Assembly: GCA_936450465.1 (NCBI GenBank)
Contig: OW388296.1
Coordinates: forward strand, 15,249,867-15,313,866
Origin: Gibbula magus
Taxonomy: Eukaryota; Mollusca; Gastropoda; Trochida; Trochidae
Direction: 5' to 3'
DNA length: 64,000 nucleotides
A program made the translations under genes and the position numbers. How positions within the stretch are numbered: position 1 is the stretch's first letter; the number at the start of each line of letters is the position of its first letter. Shown here in pieces: positions 48,301 to 58,763 of the stretch. Under the pieces are notes generated by a model. It saw only the letters and a program-made list of their open reading frames with translations, was not told the DNA's origin and did no database searches.

Positions 48301-51300
48301 CTTTCAAGCTTTTGATAACACTTTTATAGAAATCCACATCTTGGCCCTCTAACCATGCTTCTGTGACAGCCATAAATCTGCTGTTATCCTCGCAGCATCT
48401 CTCACAATGGGCAGATTTAATTTGTTAAAACAGAAAATAGTGCCATGGGGCCTAGGTCTAGGTTGAAGGATCTCCAAATCCACATATAACGTAATGTAAA
48501 ATTTTTGACTGGTGAATCGGATTGTTGTCATGCAAAAGAAGAATACTTGGACATGTCAATACCCCACAGCACTTGGGTCGATTAAATGTTCTCAATTCTT
48601 TCAATAAATTTACGTAATACTGTCCATTGATTGCAGTTTTTGGTGACATGTAATCAAACAGTTTTGTAATAAGCTTCTTGCATTCCAAACTATGGCGGCC
48701 ATTACAATGTCAGCATAGAGTTAAGTGTGAAACCTTGTAAGGCAAGGTGGAGATTTGGGATGTTTCCATTGCAAGGACTTCAATTTAAACTGCAGACTTA
48801 AAAAGCTTAAAAAGAAAAAATGGTTGAATAGTCATGAACATCCTTCCTCATCTCTTTATGCAGGAGATCATGAATTTCCTTTAATTTGCCTCCCTCCTTA
48901 TGTGAATGTGTTACAGCACGTTGTCATTTTTACGAGAATCCATGATTGGGAGGACCCACAGGTAAATGAAACAATCATATCTAACTCATTGTTGTGTCTA
49001 CAACTTCTGCATGAAACAATCATATCTAACTCTACAACATGTCATGACTTAAGTCAACTTTCTGTTATAACAAGTGTCACAAGGTGGTTGCCATGGTTTC
49101 TTTTTACCCGAAGCATGCAAGTGTTGTGGTTGAGTTAATGGGTACAAGAATATTTTCACGAAACTAAAGGCTTTATTTCTCCTGTTGAAAGGGAGGTCAG
49201 GTGATTTGGGGTTCAATGCCGCATTCAAGGGTATTTCACTTATATCGTGGCTGTTATTATTGCAGGGAAAAAGTCTGCAACCTTTTTGTGGCTATGCATT
49301 ATGGTGAAACCTGCGAGCATCGGCTGCAATTTAGTGAACCATGGGTAGTACTGTGATGAAATTCAGTGTAGCATTGCATCCAAACCTTACTGCATATAGA
49401 ACAGCCCCTAGGTGGGATTCGAACCCTGGACCCCTAACCACTGAGGTATCCTGCCCCCTGATTAAACCGACACATGTAGCTCAAATGGCTCAGTGATATT
49501 AAACAGGACTGATGTAATTGTAACATATATGATATCATGTCGTAGTCATGAAATTTTAATGATAAAAGATTGAAGCACTTACCATGATTGCCTGGAATGC
49601 AATTTTAGTGGCTGTGCTGATTGCTTGACAAATCTGAAAGAATGTCATCAAAGGTTCTTTAGATAATCATTATGTGTTCCACAGCAATGTGGAAATGTAT
49701 AGAAAATGAACATTTTGTGCAATGACAACTTTTCATATTTCACACACATCTTTGGATCTGGAAATTAACTTTCAATGAAAACACTGAGTAATTCTGGACA
49801 ATGTGGGGCTGCAAATACAGAAGTAGTCTTTGAGATACAATCCAGTCAGACCTTAATTAAAAGCATCAAATAAGCTTTTAAAACTGAAAGCTTTTAAATC
49901 CCAATTGTCAGAATATTGGTCAGGTAAGTTATCCATGGTTTTAAAATTAATGATATGAAAAATAACGTAAATCCTCATACATGAATATTTGAGGTTAACT
50001 TTTATCAAATTAGATAAAATACAAATCGAACATAAACACCTAGTTTTAAAATTAATGATGTATAATAACTACATGAACACTACAACACAAAACTGACCTC
50101 CTCGGCTGAGTTGTTGCTCTCGAACACGTGACACGCAAAAGCAATTGTTCCGCCTTCAGATCGGTTCCGGGTTATAAAACCAAACAGCCTGTAACAAACA
50201 CAAACAGATCATGCCATCAGCCAAACTCATCTATCTCAAATATGTCTTCATAATATGATAAATATCAAACAAAATTAACCCAAAGACTTTCTGAGATTCA
50301 TGGTATATGACCTTTGTCAAAAAGATCCTCCAAGCATGATTATGATCAAAGTTTGGATACAAATGTATCAAAGGCAGATACTGAGGGTTTTAACTGCTCC
50401 ACCCTCTTTTGACAAGTTCTTGCACGTGACTCTCAAAACACACCCTCTCCCTTAAGTTTATTGCAACGTAATTAAAAGCATAGCAATGAAGATTACTTGA
50501 AACTGAAAATAGATATTTAACATAAATGTACAAATGTAATTTATTTTCTTGTTTTAATTGCACAAAAGTGCAAGCAGAATTGTACGTCAATACTTTAGTA
50601 ATTGATTCGGTTTGTAGAGCATGTGGACTCACCGAGGATTGTCTGTGTGTACCGACCAGAATGATATGTCAGGCAGTGCAAACTCAACACGTATCGTGTT
50701 GTTGGAGGGATCAATCAGTCTGAAATAAAGTGCAGATCAAATTTAACATTCATTTTCATAAAATTGAAAATAAAACTTAAGAACAAAATTTGCTTAAAAT
50801 GTCCATGTTTCCAGACACAAAAATGACACTTATAAAACTTCAATTTCAACCACACAGCCTTACAATTACAATGAATTGGTGAAATGGTGGAGAAATATGT
50901 ATAACTTTAAAATGTAACACTTTGTAATGCAAAGTATGAACAAAAGCATATAATCTAAATGAAAACTATAGATATCAAAACTTCAATACAAAACCTAGAT
51001 GGCACAAATACATTGATGAAGAGCTCTTTCCCAACTTACCTCATACACTCATTGGTAACCAGGAGACGAGACTCGGTCATCTTGAAGACATTGTGAATGG
51101 CGCGGGCGGCCAGAATCTGCCTCATTGTGGCATGCACTAGCTGCTCTCCTGTCAACATATGATATTCTTACCCGTGACATGACCACTTTATGACTATGAG
51201 AGAGCAACAGCATGACATTATAAACAAAAACGTTTTATATAATGGGAAGGAACAGATAGATATATTTATTACCGAAGTGTTTTGATCAAAACACAATGTT

Positions 51301-54300
51301 TCCAATGTACGCTGTATTGAGGACAATAAAGAGTTATTATTATATAGAAGTGGCGTTACCTCGATCACTCTTCACCTCCATGGAGCCCAGAAAGCGGACA
51401 GTGAAGGCTTGAGAGAACGCTGCATTGTCTACCGGCGAGTCCAACACGTCAATTGAAGACTGATCAAACGGATTGATACGTCTGAAATAGAACCAGGGGA
51501 TATAACAAGGCAAATCATATTCACTTTTAGATTGATTACTTCAGATAGTGATGCTCACAAAGTCGGTTTTGAAGGAGTTTTGACAAACTGACTGACTAAA
51601 TATAGGAAGGCCTGTCAAGGGCTGATTGTCTTTTTGAAACCATAAGACCTGTTAACGATAAGGCTGAATCAGATTATGTATATTATGTTATAAAGGAGGG
51701 TTAGCAGTATGTGCAGAATAAGGTCAAAATATTAATCTATGTAAAATGTGGAAGTGAAATTTTTTCACAATTTTCATATTTTGATATTTGATGATACAAA
51801 TACTATCTTTACACTTCCTTGAAATAAACACAAATATTAGCAATTTTTATTCATTTTCTCTCATGAATCATGTTAATTCTTTATCCTAAGTCCAATCTCA
51901 AATTGTTATAATTCCAGGAAGTTGACCACACAGGAAATTCCGGAGAAAAGGAGTTACTTTCTTCAGCCATTACAATATTCAAATTCCAAAATCTTCATGT
52001 CGGTAAATATTGTTGCATTTAACCCATTTCTTTCATGAAAACAGATTTTGGCATCTTTTGTCTGTAATTGAAGAACCCTATGTAATGAAATTAACTTCTC
52101 TGATTATAATGAATGTTACTGATGAAAATATGCAACAGGAGTCATATTTTCAAAGCTCTCTCAGCGCTAAGATAGTTGTAAGTGCCATACATTAACATGG
52201 ACTTAAGACTTTCTTAGCACTAAGACAGCTTTGAAAATATGGGCCCGGGTTATCAAAAAGTACCACACTACACTGGACATACGGCAACTCCCCAAGTCAT
52301 GATTCATAAATAATTTAAGCTTTGCCGCATTCCATCAACTTTTCTGTGCTAGTGTAGCAGCATCTAAACTTCTCAGTGCATCCTGCTATCGTAGCAAAGA
52401 AAACTTAAGGAAATGCAGCAAGGCTTAATTAGCCAGTGATGGAGACTGGATGGAGTTATGACTTGCAGTGGGAAGTTGAACATACGATAGGAGATGCAAA
52501 ACAAGACAGGCAAACAATAAACCACAGCACAAATGGTGTTGAACCATGCCTATTTGTAAAATGAATCGATTAGTGTCCATTTTCATCAAATATTTCAATT
52601 TATTATTCTTACAGATTATTCAAAGATTCTAATTAAAAAGCACTTGATTGTGTTGTATCGCCACTACTTTTCTAAGTATCATAAAACAAATTGAAGATAT
52701 ATCCTGTTAACTGAACAATTTAACATTTCCTAATATTGAATGATTATCAGTTATATATAAAGAAAAACCAAGATATATGGATATTCAACTTCTTTATTGC
52801 AATGAAAGCGATATTTCGGTGTAGATACTAACACCGTTATCACTTGCATTCATTGCCACAAAGAAGTTAACTATCCATATATCTTGGTTTTTCTTCATCT
52901 CTACAACTTCTAAAATGCCTCTCAAAGTCATATATAATTGCATTAATTACAATTATTTCATATTTCAAAATTACATTTTGTCTAAAGGGAAGATCTTAAT
53001 TAGAAATTAGAAATATACATAAGTACTATATTAGGGCTAAGTGTCAAAAACAAATTCATTGTTGGAGTTAGTACGAAAACATACTCTGGAGTCAGTATCG
53101 ACAAAACAAAAACTTTTGGAATCAGTATTGACAAAAATACAAACTTTCGAAATCAAAATTGTCAAAAATACAAACTTTCGGAATCGATATTGACAAAAAT
53201 AAAAACTTTCGAATCAGTATTGACAAAAATACAAACTTTCGAAATCAAAATTGACAAAAATACAAACTTTGTAATCGATATTGACAAAAATAAAAACTTT
53301 CGGAATCAGTATTGACAAAATACAAACTTACCGAGTCAATATCAACAAAATTACGTACTTTCGGAGTCAGTATCAACAAAATACAAACTTTTGGAGTCAG
53401 TACTAAAACAATACTAACTCTGGAGTTAGTATTGACAAAATACAAACTTTTGTAGTCAGTACGTACAAAAATAAGTACAAACTTTTGAAGTCAGTAGTGA
53501 GGAAAATACAAACTTTGGAGGCCCTGTTTGTGGGGAGGTAACCTGTCGGTTCTCGTCGGACGGGGACACCAGGTCAAACTGTATCGGGGTGTCGATAACA
53601 AAACTGTCCGTAGGAGTGGCAGCGGGTGTTGATGTTTGTGAATGATTCGAACTGAGTTGCAAAAAAATAAAAGAAACAAAAGACTAAAGTCAGCACTACT
53701 AAAAGACAAACAACAAACAACGTCATGCAAATTAGTTGTATACGGTACTGCACTTCCTGAAACACAACCCTGGGAACCAATATTCTTTAACACTTCCATA
53801 CCTCCAAGGTTCTTTTCAGGGATGGCCTCTATACGCTATTCCTTGGTCTATATTTTCAAAGATCTCTTAGAACTAAGACAGTCGTGAGCCAATGTTAATG
53901 CATGGTACGTATGACTATGTCTTGACAGTATGAGGGCTTCAAAAATCTAAGCCCTGGTCAGTTTTCATGGGTTATATTTGTCTTTGCACAATTTCGCCCA
54001 GGGTTGTATCTGCTGCCCTGGGTGTATTCAAGGAAAAAGGCCCTGGTAGTAAATTTTGAAAATTAATCTAAACGAAAGTGGATAAGGGAGTGGCTTTTGA
54101 AGGTTGAGAATTTAAATTTTCTATTCATTGTGTTGAACATAACCACCAAGCAATATTTCGTAAGATATTGAAATATTGTTCTTATATATGGATTTCAATA
54201 TTTAGTTATTTCACTCCTAATTCACACCATGCAAAACAACAGGAGACAAACACTTCAACAAGTGTACAACAATTCTTTGTTGAATTTAAATTTTTCAAAA

Positions 54301-56822
54301 AGAAATAGAACTCAAATAAAACAAATATCTTCAAATCATATTTGTAATCCCTTTTACTTTTTATAATAACAATAGGTTCAGGTGGATTAACCTTGACATT
54401 TGAATACCCATCAACACCTTATCGAATTGATGAAATCACAGTATGATTCAAGGTGTTGTAGACTACTCTGGTTTCATAACAGGGTATACATAAGATATAT
54501 AAAGAATAACACTTGAGAAAAAGTTACTGCACAAGTGCACATATATGACACAGGTTATGTTTACAGCATGGATAATGATTCATGTCTATGACTTTGTGTC
54601 CTCTCTCAATGATTCTAAAAGAAAGAAACAGTAAAATAAAGTGATTAATCTTACCGAGCAGGACTGGACTTGTCTAGAGCGGACATGGAATCACTTGACT
54701 GACTCTTGGTCATGCTCGCCTGCTGCTCCTGGGGTTACAAGATGTAATGAAGTTGTATGATTATGTACAGGGTAATACTGTCTGATATTCCCATCTTAGT
54801 AGCAGTGGTAACAGAGCCGTTAGTTGAGGGACAGCATTGTTAGAAGAGGGGTATCTCAGACCGTAGGGGAAAGTGTTAACAGAGGCATTAGTTGAGGGAC
54901 AGCATTGTTAGAAGAGGGGTACATCAGACTGTAGGGGAAAAGTGTTAACAGAGCCGGTAGGTGAGGGAAAGCATTGTTAAAGATGGGTACATCAGAAAAA
55001 TATGCATAATGTATTCATAATGCTTTAAATACAAAATACTGAAGTTCAGCAACCGAAAAGATTCTTGTTCTTTTTTTTATGAGTGTATTTCTGACTCTCA
55101 GTCTACATGCTCTGAGTAAGGCAGTATCATCATGCAAGCTCAACATGTAAGAGCAATTCAACAGTTACATTGACAATTGATAAAGAAACAGTGTTTGCCT
55201 ATATTATCAAATCTTCTAACATATGAACCTTTTTTCTGGCAGCATTCTTTCCCCTGACATATCCACTGTCCTTCACAATGTTGTTGATAGTTGCAATCCA
55301 CTGAAATTTTAACAAGCACAATTTGTAAGCTTACATAAAAGCAACATATCAACCAAATTCTCATATAAGTAGTCCAAAAACATTTGACATTAAATTCTAA
55401 TAAACTGTTTCCAGTTTAAAATTCTATAAATCTAAGAATGTTTAAGAATTTAAGAATTTATATTTTTTTTAACTTATATTATTGTATCTTACCTCATCCC
55501 GTTCGCGATTATTTTCTGCTTGTAAAAGATATGTCCTAGAAAAAAAAGAAACACACAATGTTCAGTTTTCTATCGTATAACTACATTATGTTTTTAGAAA
55601 AAGAATTGAAATTACATACAAAAAGATAAATGTTATCTTTAATGAAACCAATTATTGAATATTTCAGTTTCAATGAATAAAGAATTCACCTGACTGAGCA
55701 ACTCACAAATCTGAACGACTTGTGGAGTAGCATTGTGAACTTATTCGGGTCTAACTAGCTATGCATGCTAACTACCTCAATAACACTACTGACAGTAACA
55801 GTTGCTCACTCAGTGCTAAACACTTACATCAAGAGATCTTTACTTATATAACTAGTATTTTTGCAGGGAGAAATCCTTCAAAACCACTAATCTGTAATTG
55901 TATATATAATTGCCTACTCAGCGGACATTGGTAAGAGTAGGCATTGAGGTGTAACCTGCAAGCATTGAGGTGTAACCTGCAAGCATTAGGGTGAAACCTG
56001 CAAGCATTGAGGTGTAACCTGCAAGCATTGAGGTGAAACCTGCAAGCATTGAGGTGTAACCTGCAAGCATTAGGGTGAAACCTGCAAGCATTAGGGTGAA
56101 ACCTGCAAGCATTAGGGTGAAACCTGCAAGCATTGAGGTGAAACCTGCAAGCATTGAGGTGTAACCTGCAAGCATTGAGGTGTAACCTGTAGGCATTGTG
56201 GTGAACTATTTAATCATGAGTAGAGTACAGCACTGGGTTTCAATGTAACTCTATAGTCTAACCTAAATGCCTGTATCAAACAGTTCTATACAACATACAA
56301 TGCTGTTGAGACACTGTTGGATTCGAACAAAAGACATCTTGACCCAGACCAAATGCCAACATGACATAGAACTCAACCGCTGAGATGCAGTATTATGAAT
56401 GAGGCGAGGTGAGTTAGGGTTTAACGCCGCTTTCAAGAGTATTTCACTCATATCGCAGCTGCTAGTATTACGGCAGGGAGAAAGCCCGCAACGCCATGTG
56501 GCAATGTGGTGAAACCTACGAGCAACAGCTGGAACTAGCGAACCATGGATGGTACTACGCTGAAATTCAGTGTAGCATTGCACCCAAACCTTACTGCGTG
56601 TAGAACAGTTCTCTACTGCAGACAAAGTTGCCGTGCCCCTGGCAGGATATTAGAAATGAATTATTTACAGCGTATTTCCAATTTGTTCTAAGCAGAGAAG
56701 GAAAGAACCTACTTTTTACTTGCTGGTGCCACAACGTGAAAGACAAATCTTCTATCATCGGAAGTGGTAGCTTCTGCAATAACTCCATCTTCGTTGAGAT
56801 CAACTACCAAGCTACCCGCAAA
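42119..56822 (-). CDS. APPL1: APPL-family adaptor (DCC-interacting protein 13), C-terminal 389 residues, partial gene
   Basis: Twelve phase-compatible exons join at 56822-56713, 55535-55493, 55300-55229, 54728-54655, 53651-53514, 51481-51360, 51148-51040, 50719-50633, 50188-50098, 49633-49583, 48044-47985 and 42331-42119 (stop). They encode the second half of the PH domain (DRRFVFHV, LLQAENNRERDE, WIATINNI), a Ser-rich linker with DTPIQFDLVSP, the PTB domain (FTVRFLGSMEVKSD, TMRQILAARAIHNVFKMTES, LFGFITRN, CHVFESNNSAEE) and a tail ending SEA, all diagnostic of APPL1/APPL2. APPL proteins are Rab5 effectors on early endosomes; their PTB domain binds AKT and receptor tails including adiponectin receptors and DCC. 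The BAR domain and first PH half were not found in the window. APPL1 versus APPL2 is not resolved. Confidence 0.92.
43160..43400 (-). mobile_element. partial SINE copies (tail region)
   Basis: Two adjacent fragments contain the phrases 'gcaggtaatattactg-gggagaaagcc' and 'cagctgctagtattattgcagggaga' that also occur in the SINE at 49190-49460. No tRNA head is present. Confidence 0.6.
43425..43560 (+). mobile_element. short family A-like element
   Basis: CATTGGATCTGTAGCTCATC at the left and GACTGATTAGCTAAAA at the right. The interior resembles the elements at 4825 and 23992 but has no microsatellite. Confidence 0.5.
43561..46424 (-). other. APPL last intron, left part
   Basis: Non-coding intron sequence, with a foldback MITE at 44626-44722. 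Nothing else is recognisable. Confidence 0.6.
44626..44722. mobile_element. ~100-bp foldback MITE, copy 1
   Basis: TTTTGCACTAAGATAGGTGT and a later inverted ACACTTATCTTAGCGC. The same family recurs at 52146-52243 and 53850-53945. Confidence 0.7.
46425..47929 (+). mobile_element. Helentron/pearl-like element, family B, six repeats
   Basis: The largest and best preserved copy, in the last APPL intron. 5' hairpin GTGAGC-ATG-GCTCAC and ATACCCCCG; six repeats with AGTTCAAT at about 46645, then exactly 177 bp apart at 46811, 46988, 47165, 47342 and 47519; a GGAC/GGAA microsatellite (47832-47886); 3' hairpin ATACCCCCGC...CGGGGGTAT. The 250-codon open frame across it reflects 177 = 3 x 59, not a gene. 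Neighbouring repeats are nearly identical, so the array expanded recently. Confidence 0.88.
47985..48044 (-). CDS. APPL1: APPL exon: Lys/Glu-rich segment
   Basis: 60 nt encoding EKRTGKKPVQSKEGDKEKEK. Acceptor TTTTCAG, donor AAG|GTACAG. It corresponds to the charged helix after the PTB domain. Confidence 0.85.
48235..48715 (-). pseudogene. mariner-type transposase remnant in an APPL intron
   Basis: Minus-strand pieces in several frames: AINGQYYVNLLKELRTF, then SILLLHDNNPIH (family LLHDNAPxH, with a catalytic Asp), then after shifts AVTEAWLEGQDVDFYKS and VNEDYIEKKLFKIF, the typical mariner C-terminal motifs. Internal stops and frameshifts show it is dead. Terminal inverted repeats were not located. 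Confidence 0.82.
49190..49460 (-). mobile_element. tRNA-derived SINE, minus strand
   Basis: Read on the minus strand, a tRNA-like head has box A TACCTCAGTGGTTAG and box B GGTTCGAATCC (49414-49424). A body of about 200 bp follows, shared with copies at 43160-43400, 55840-55900 and 56400-56600. The head is no longer a foldable tRNA. Confidence 0.8.
49583..49633 (-). CDS. APPL1: APPL exon: PTB C-terminal helix
   Basis: 51 nt (17 codons), ICQAISTATKIAFQAIM. Acceptor TTTCAG, donor ATG|GTAAGT. Confidence 0.9.
50098..50188 (-). CDS. APPL1: APPL exon: PTB strands, LFGFITRN to CHVFESNN
   Basis: 91 nt, acceptor GTTACAG, donor GAG|GTCAG. It includes the conserved CHVFES strand. Confidence 0.93.
50633..50719 (-). 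CDS. APPL1: APPL exon: PTB strands, LIDPSNNTIRVEFALPD
   Basis: 87 nt, acceptor TTTCAG, donor CTCG|GTGAG. Confidence 0.92.
51040..51148 (-). CDS. APPL1: APPL exon: PTB helix 1 and strand
   Basis: 109 nt, acceptor GTTGACAG, donor TGAG|GTAAG. TMRQILAARAIHNVFKMTES is nearly identical to vertebrate APPL. Confidence 0.95.
51360..51481 (-). CDS. APPL1: APPL exon: RINPFDQ linker and first PTB strand
   Basis: 122 nt, acceptor TATTTCAG, donor CGAG|GTAAC. FTVRFLGSMEVKSD opens the PTB fold. Confidence 0.92.
52146..52243. mobile_element. ~100-bp foldback MITE, copy 2
   Basis: CAAAGCTCTCTCAGCGCTAA at the left and the inverted TTAGCACTAAGACAGCTTTG at the right. Located in an APPL intron. Confidence 0.75.
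52745..52903. mobile_element. hairpin MITE with about 38-bp arms
   Basis: AAAAACCAAGATATATGGAT at the left and its complement at the right. The inner arm AACTTCTTTATTG links it to the MITE at 3639 and 21473. Confidence 0.8.
53070..53513. repeat. 31-bp minisatellite, third type, next to an APPL splice donor
   Basis: About 14 units of roughly 31 bp (ATTGACAAAAATACAAACTT followed by TCGGAATCAGT). On the minus strand every unit repeats AAAGTTTGTATTTTTGTC, the sequence at the preferred donor of the exon at 53514-53651. Confidence 0.9.
53514..53651 (-). CDS. APPL1: APPL exon: linker with DTPIQFDLVSP
   Basis: 138 nt. The end was chosen at AAA|GTTTGTATT (53514) because it leaves two bases that complete the AAA CGT ATC frame of the next exon. 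The more obvious CAG|GTTACC at 53543 would break the frame. The chosen donor lies at the edge of the 31-bp minisatellite, whose units repeat the same donor-like sequence. Confidence 0.75.
53850..53945. mobile_element. ~100-bp foldback MITE, copy 3
   Basis: TTTTCAAAGATCTCTTAGAA at the left and a degraded inverted right arm ending GGGCTTCAAAAATCT. Confidence 0.6.
54655..54728 (-). CDS. APPL1: APPL exon: Ser-rich linker
   Basis: 74 nt encoding EQQASMTKSQSSDSMSAL and onward. Donor CTCG|GTAAG splits an arginine codon completed by the next exon. Confidence 0.82.
54790..55000. repeat. ~68-bp tandem repeat, three copies
   Basis: Each unit contains GAGGGACAGCATTGTTAGAA and GTTAACAGAG. It lies in an APPL intron. 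Confidence 0.85.
55229..55300 (-). CDS. APPL1: APPL exon: PH C-terminal helix, WIATINNI
   Basis: 72 nt (24 codons), acceptor TTTCAG. It encodes the Trp-bearing final PH helix and a basic stretch. The donor AAG|GTTCAT is weak. Confidence 0.85.
55493..55535 (-). CDS. APPL1: APPL exon: PH strand, TYLLQAENNRERDE
   Basis: 43 nt, acceptor TTTTCTAG, donor GAG|GTAAG. Matches the LQAESKKDHEE region of the family. Confidence 0.88.
55925..56205. repeat. 21-bp minisatellite born from a SINE
   Basis: About 13 copies of AGCATTGAGGTGTAACCTGCA with G/T and T/A variants. The unit matches the SINE body phrase GCATTATGGTGAAACCTGCG, and SINE sequence (TTTTGCAGGGAGAAATCC) lies just upstream at 55855-55885. The 92-codon open frame is a repeat artefact. 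Confidence 0.9.
56275..56400 (-). mobile_element. tRNA-like SINE head
   Basis: On the minus strand ATCTCAGCGGTTGAG and GTTCGAATCC resemble A and B boxes. They are spaced more widely than in a tRNA, so this is a SINE head rather than a tRNA gene. Confidence 0.55.
56400..56600 (-). mobile_element. SINE body, headless copy
   Basis: Matches the body of the SINE at 49190-49460, with phrases 'cgcagctgctagtatta', 'gggagaaagcc' and 'aaattcagtgtagcattgca'. It lies in the APPL intron between 55535 and 56713. Confidence 0.7.
56713..56822 (-). CDS. APPL1: APPL exon: PH domain, second half
   Basis: 110 nt starting in phase 0 with FAGSLVVDL and including DDRRFVFHV. The donor is AAAAA|GTAGGT, which keeps the frame into the next exon as KKTYLLQAE. 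A downstream GT would run into TAG. Confidence 0.88.
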
Positions 56823-57600
56823 CTGAAACAACATACAACATCAGGGTAAACCTTGAAAAGTACTATAAAGAAGACATTGTAATTTACAAATTAAGATATT
56901 TTGTTAAACATTACATAAAACACTGTGGACAGTACATCTATATACAGCAAGGAGGAGAAATGGTTCAAATGGTTAAAATGATGATTCAAGTGAAAAATAA
57001 AGAACTGAAGAATTAATGATAGATGGCTTGCAACAGGAAAAGAAAGAAATTGAACAAAATCATATGAAAATGTAGTCATTCTGTTTTAGTTGAGTAAGAT
57101 GTTTAAGACAGTTTAGTGAAGCTCAAAAGTAAGCAGGAATTGGTGTGAAAGGTCTGGAAATGCAGGCATAAATGGTAGAAATATCAAAGTCACAATTCAA
57201 AGTCCTAATGAAATAGATGTGAGTGTTTAATTATTTTTGCATGTTGCCAACGAGTGATTCATAAAAAATGTCTAAATATTTGGACTTGTAAGATCAACTG
57301 TCTTGTGTGCCATCTTCCATCATCGACCATCATACATCAATTACCTCAGACATTTTTTCTAGATCTTATTTTACAAAAAATAACTAAAATGGACTAATAC
57401 CTTGTTTATCTCATTGAGTAAGGGGGAAAGTTAATATTTTCACAAGTGGTTTGATTTGGGGAGTGTGACAATGATTAGAAATAAAGTACAAGGATTATTA
57501 ACTAATATTTTATTTTCAAACTGAGTTGCGGAGGAACTCTATCAGAGGGGTACTGAATGTAAAATCAGCTTAACTATCGATTGTTGGACCTCGATTTTTG
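56823..57600 (-). other. APPL intron upstream of the PH exon, no exon seen
   Basis: Non-coding AT-rich sequence. The preceding PH exon was looked for here and up to 64000 and was not recognised. Confidence 0.55.
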
Positions 57601-57715
57601 TTGAGGCAAAATGGGCGTATGGTAAGCTGCTGGTACGGTCAGTGCTGGCGATAGTTGCCTTACTCTGAGCGTGTGGGTTCGAATCCCGCTAGGGACTCGG
57701 CCCGAAAAAGTAACA
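57600..57715 (+). mobile_element. tRNA-derived SINE head, plus strand
   Basis: GTATGGTAAGCTGCTGGTAC, then GGTTCGAATCCCGC (box B 57676-57686). It does not fold into a full cloverleaf with matched acceptor arms, so it is treated as a SINE. Confidence 0.55.
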
Positions 57716-58763
57716 TAATTTGTACTATTGAAGGTAGTGTTATCCCGGAGGTTTTGGGACAATTTGTGCAAAGGTACAGCATGGCTTGTGGATGTGATCA
57801 GTTTTATCAAAATGATCTCTTGTTCATTCAACTTTGTGTTAGTAATTATGTCTCAAAGTATGTATAATTTAAAGGAAAAAAGAAAAGCAAAAATAACAGA
57901 ATTCAATATAGCATTTTCAGAATATGTAATATATGACCTCAGTATCTGAGAACCCATAAAGTTCTACATCATTTTGTTCTAAGTGCCCTGCTCCAACAGG
58001 GTTTTTGTATCTGCAAGGTTACTAAAATCCCCTGATTGTCAAAGCAGCATTTGCCTCGTATAGCTGAAGGTTAATTACTCACTGCTATTACATATAGCAT
58101 GTTTTTGTCAGCCAATGAAATGCCATGATGGTCACTCATTTCATTCTGAAACAGCCATTATTCATTATTGCACGATAAAATGTTTTGATTTAAATGATTT
58201 TATTGGCTGGTTATTTAAAGCATGATACAAGGTGAAAGGTGTGAAGACAATCAATGGAGTGTAGAAGCTTTTCAGATACAAATATACTGATGGGGTATGA
58301 TGATATTTCCAATAAACCAAAACTACCAGAGGATGATGGTTTAAGGTCTTGGAAATCATAGCAGTTATTGATCTGATTAAATAATAAACAGGATATTCAC
58401 AAAGTGCCTGTACCTACACCTAGACTATGGCTCCATGCAGAAAGACATCATTTGGGCCATCAAAAGAAAACAAACTATTTCTGATAACTAAAGTTTCGAA
58501 CAGTTAAAAGTTACCTACTTTGACAACAAATAAATCACAATCTCAACAAGAGATAATTTTAGCAGGAACTGTGTGTGTATGTATGGGTATTTTAAAAAAA
58601 AGGATCTGGATAAAAATAAACTACTCACTTTCAGTGACGCTAAGTTACTGACCTACAGAGGTCAGTAAAGCAGATGTCAAAGGTCAGTCTCATAATCAGA
58701 GGTCAAGGTTACTTTTATGATCAATAAATGAAGAGGTTTCAATTTCAGAATGCAAAACAAAAA
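57716..58763 (-). other. APPL intron, no feature seen
   Basis: No exon, RNA gene or clear repeat. Confidence 0.5.

Noticed and set aside
48755..49138. 127-codon plus-strand frame
   Set aside because: Lies antisense in an APPL intron next to a mariner relic, contains a short internal direct repeat, and shows no domain.
49400..49460. Possible tRNA gene on the minus strand
   Set aside because: It continues directly into a SINE body that recurs elsewhere in the window.
53540..53545. CAG|GTTACC as donor of the APPL linker exon
   Set aside because: It would put the next exon out of frame (a stop after a few codons). The donor at 53514 restores the frame and gives the family motif NPF.
55918..56196. 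92-codon frame of repeated AGFTSML-type units
   Set aside because: Translation of the SINE-derived 21-bp minisatellite; no start context or splice support.
57600..57715. Possible tRNA gene with a GGTTCGAATCC box
   Set aside because: A-box spacing and stem pairing do not form a cloverleaf; more like a SINE head. A tRNAscan-SE run would decide.
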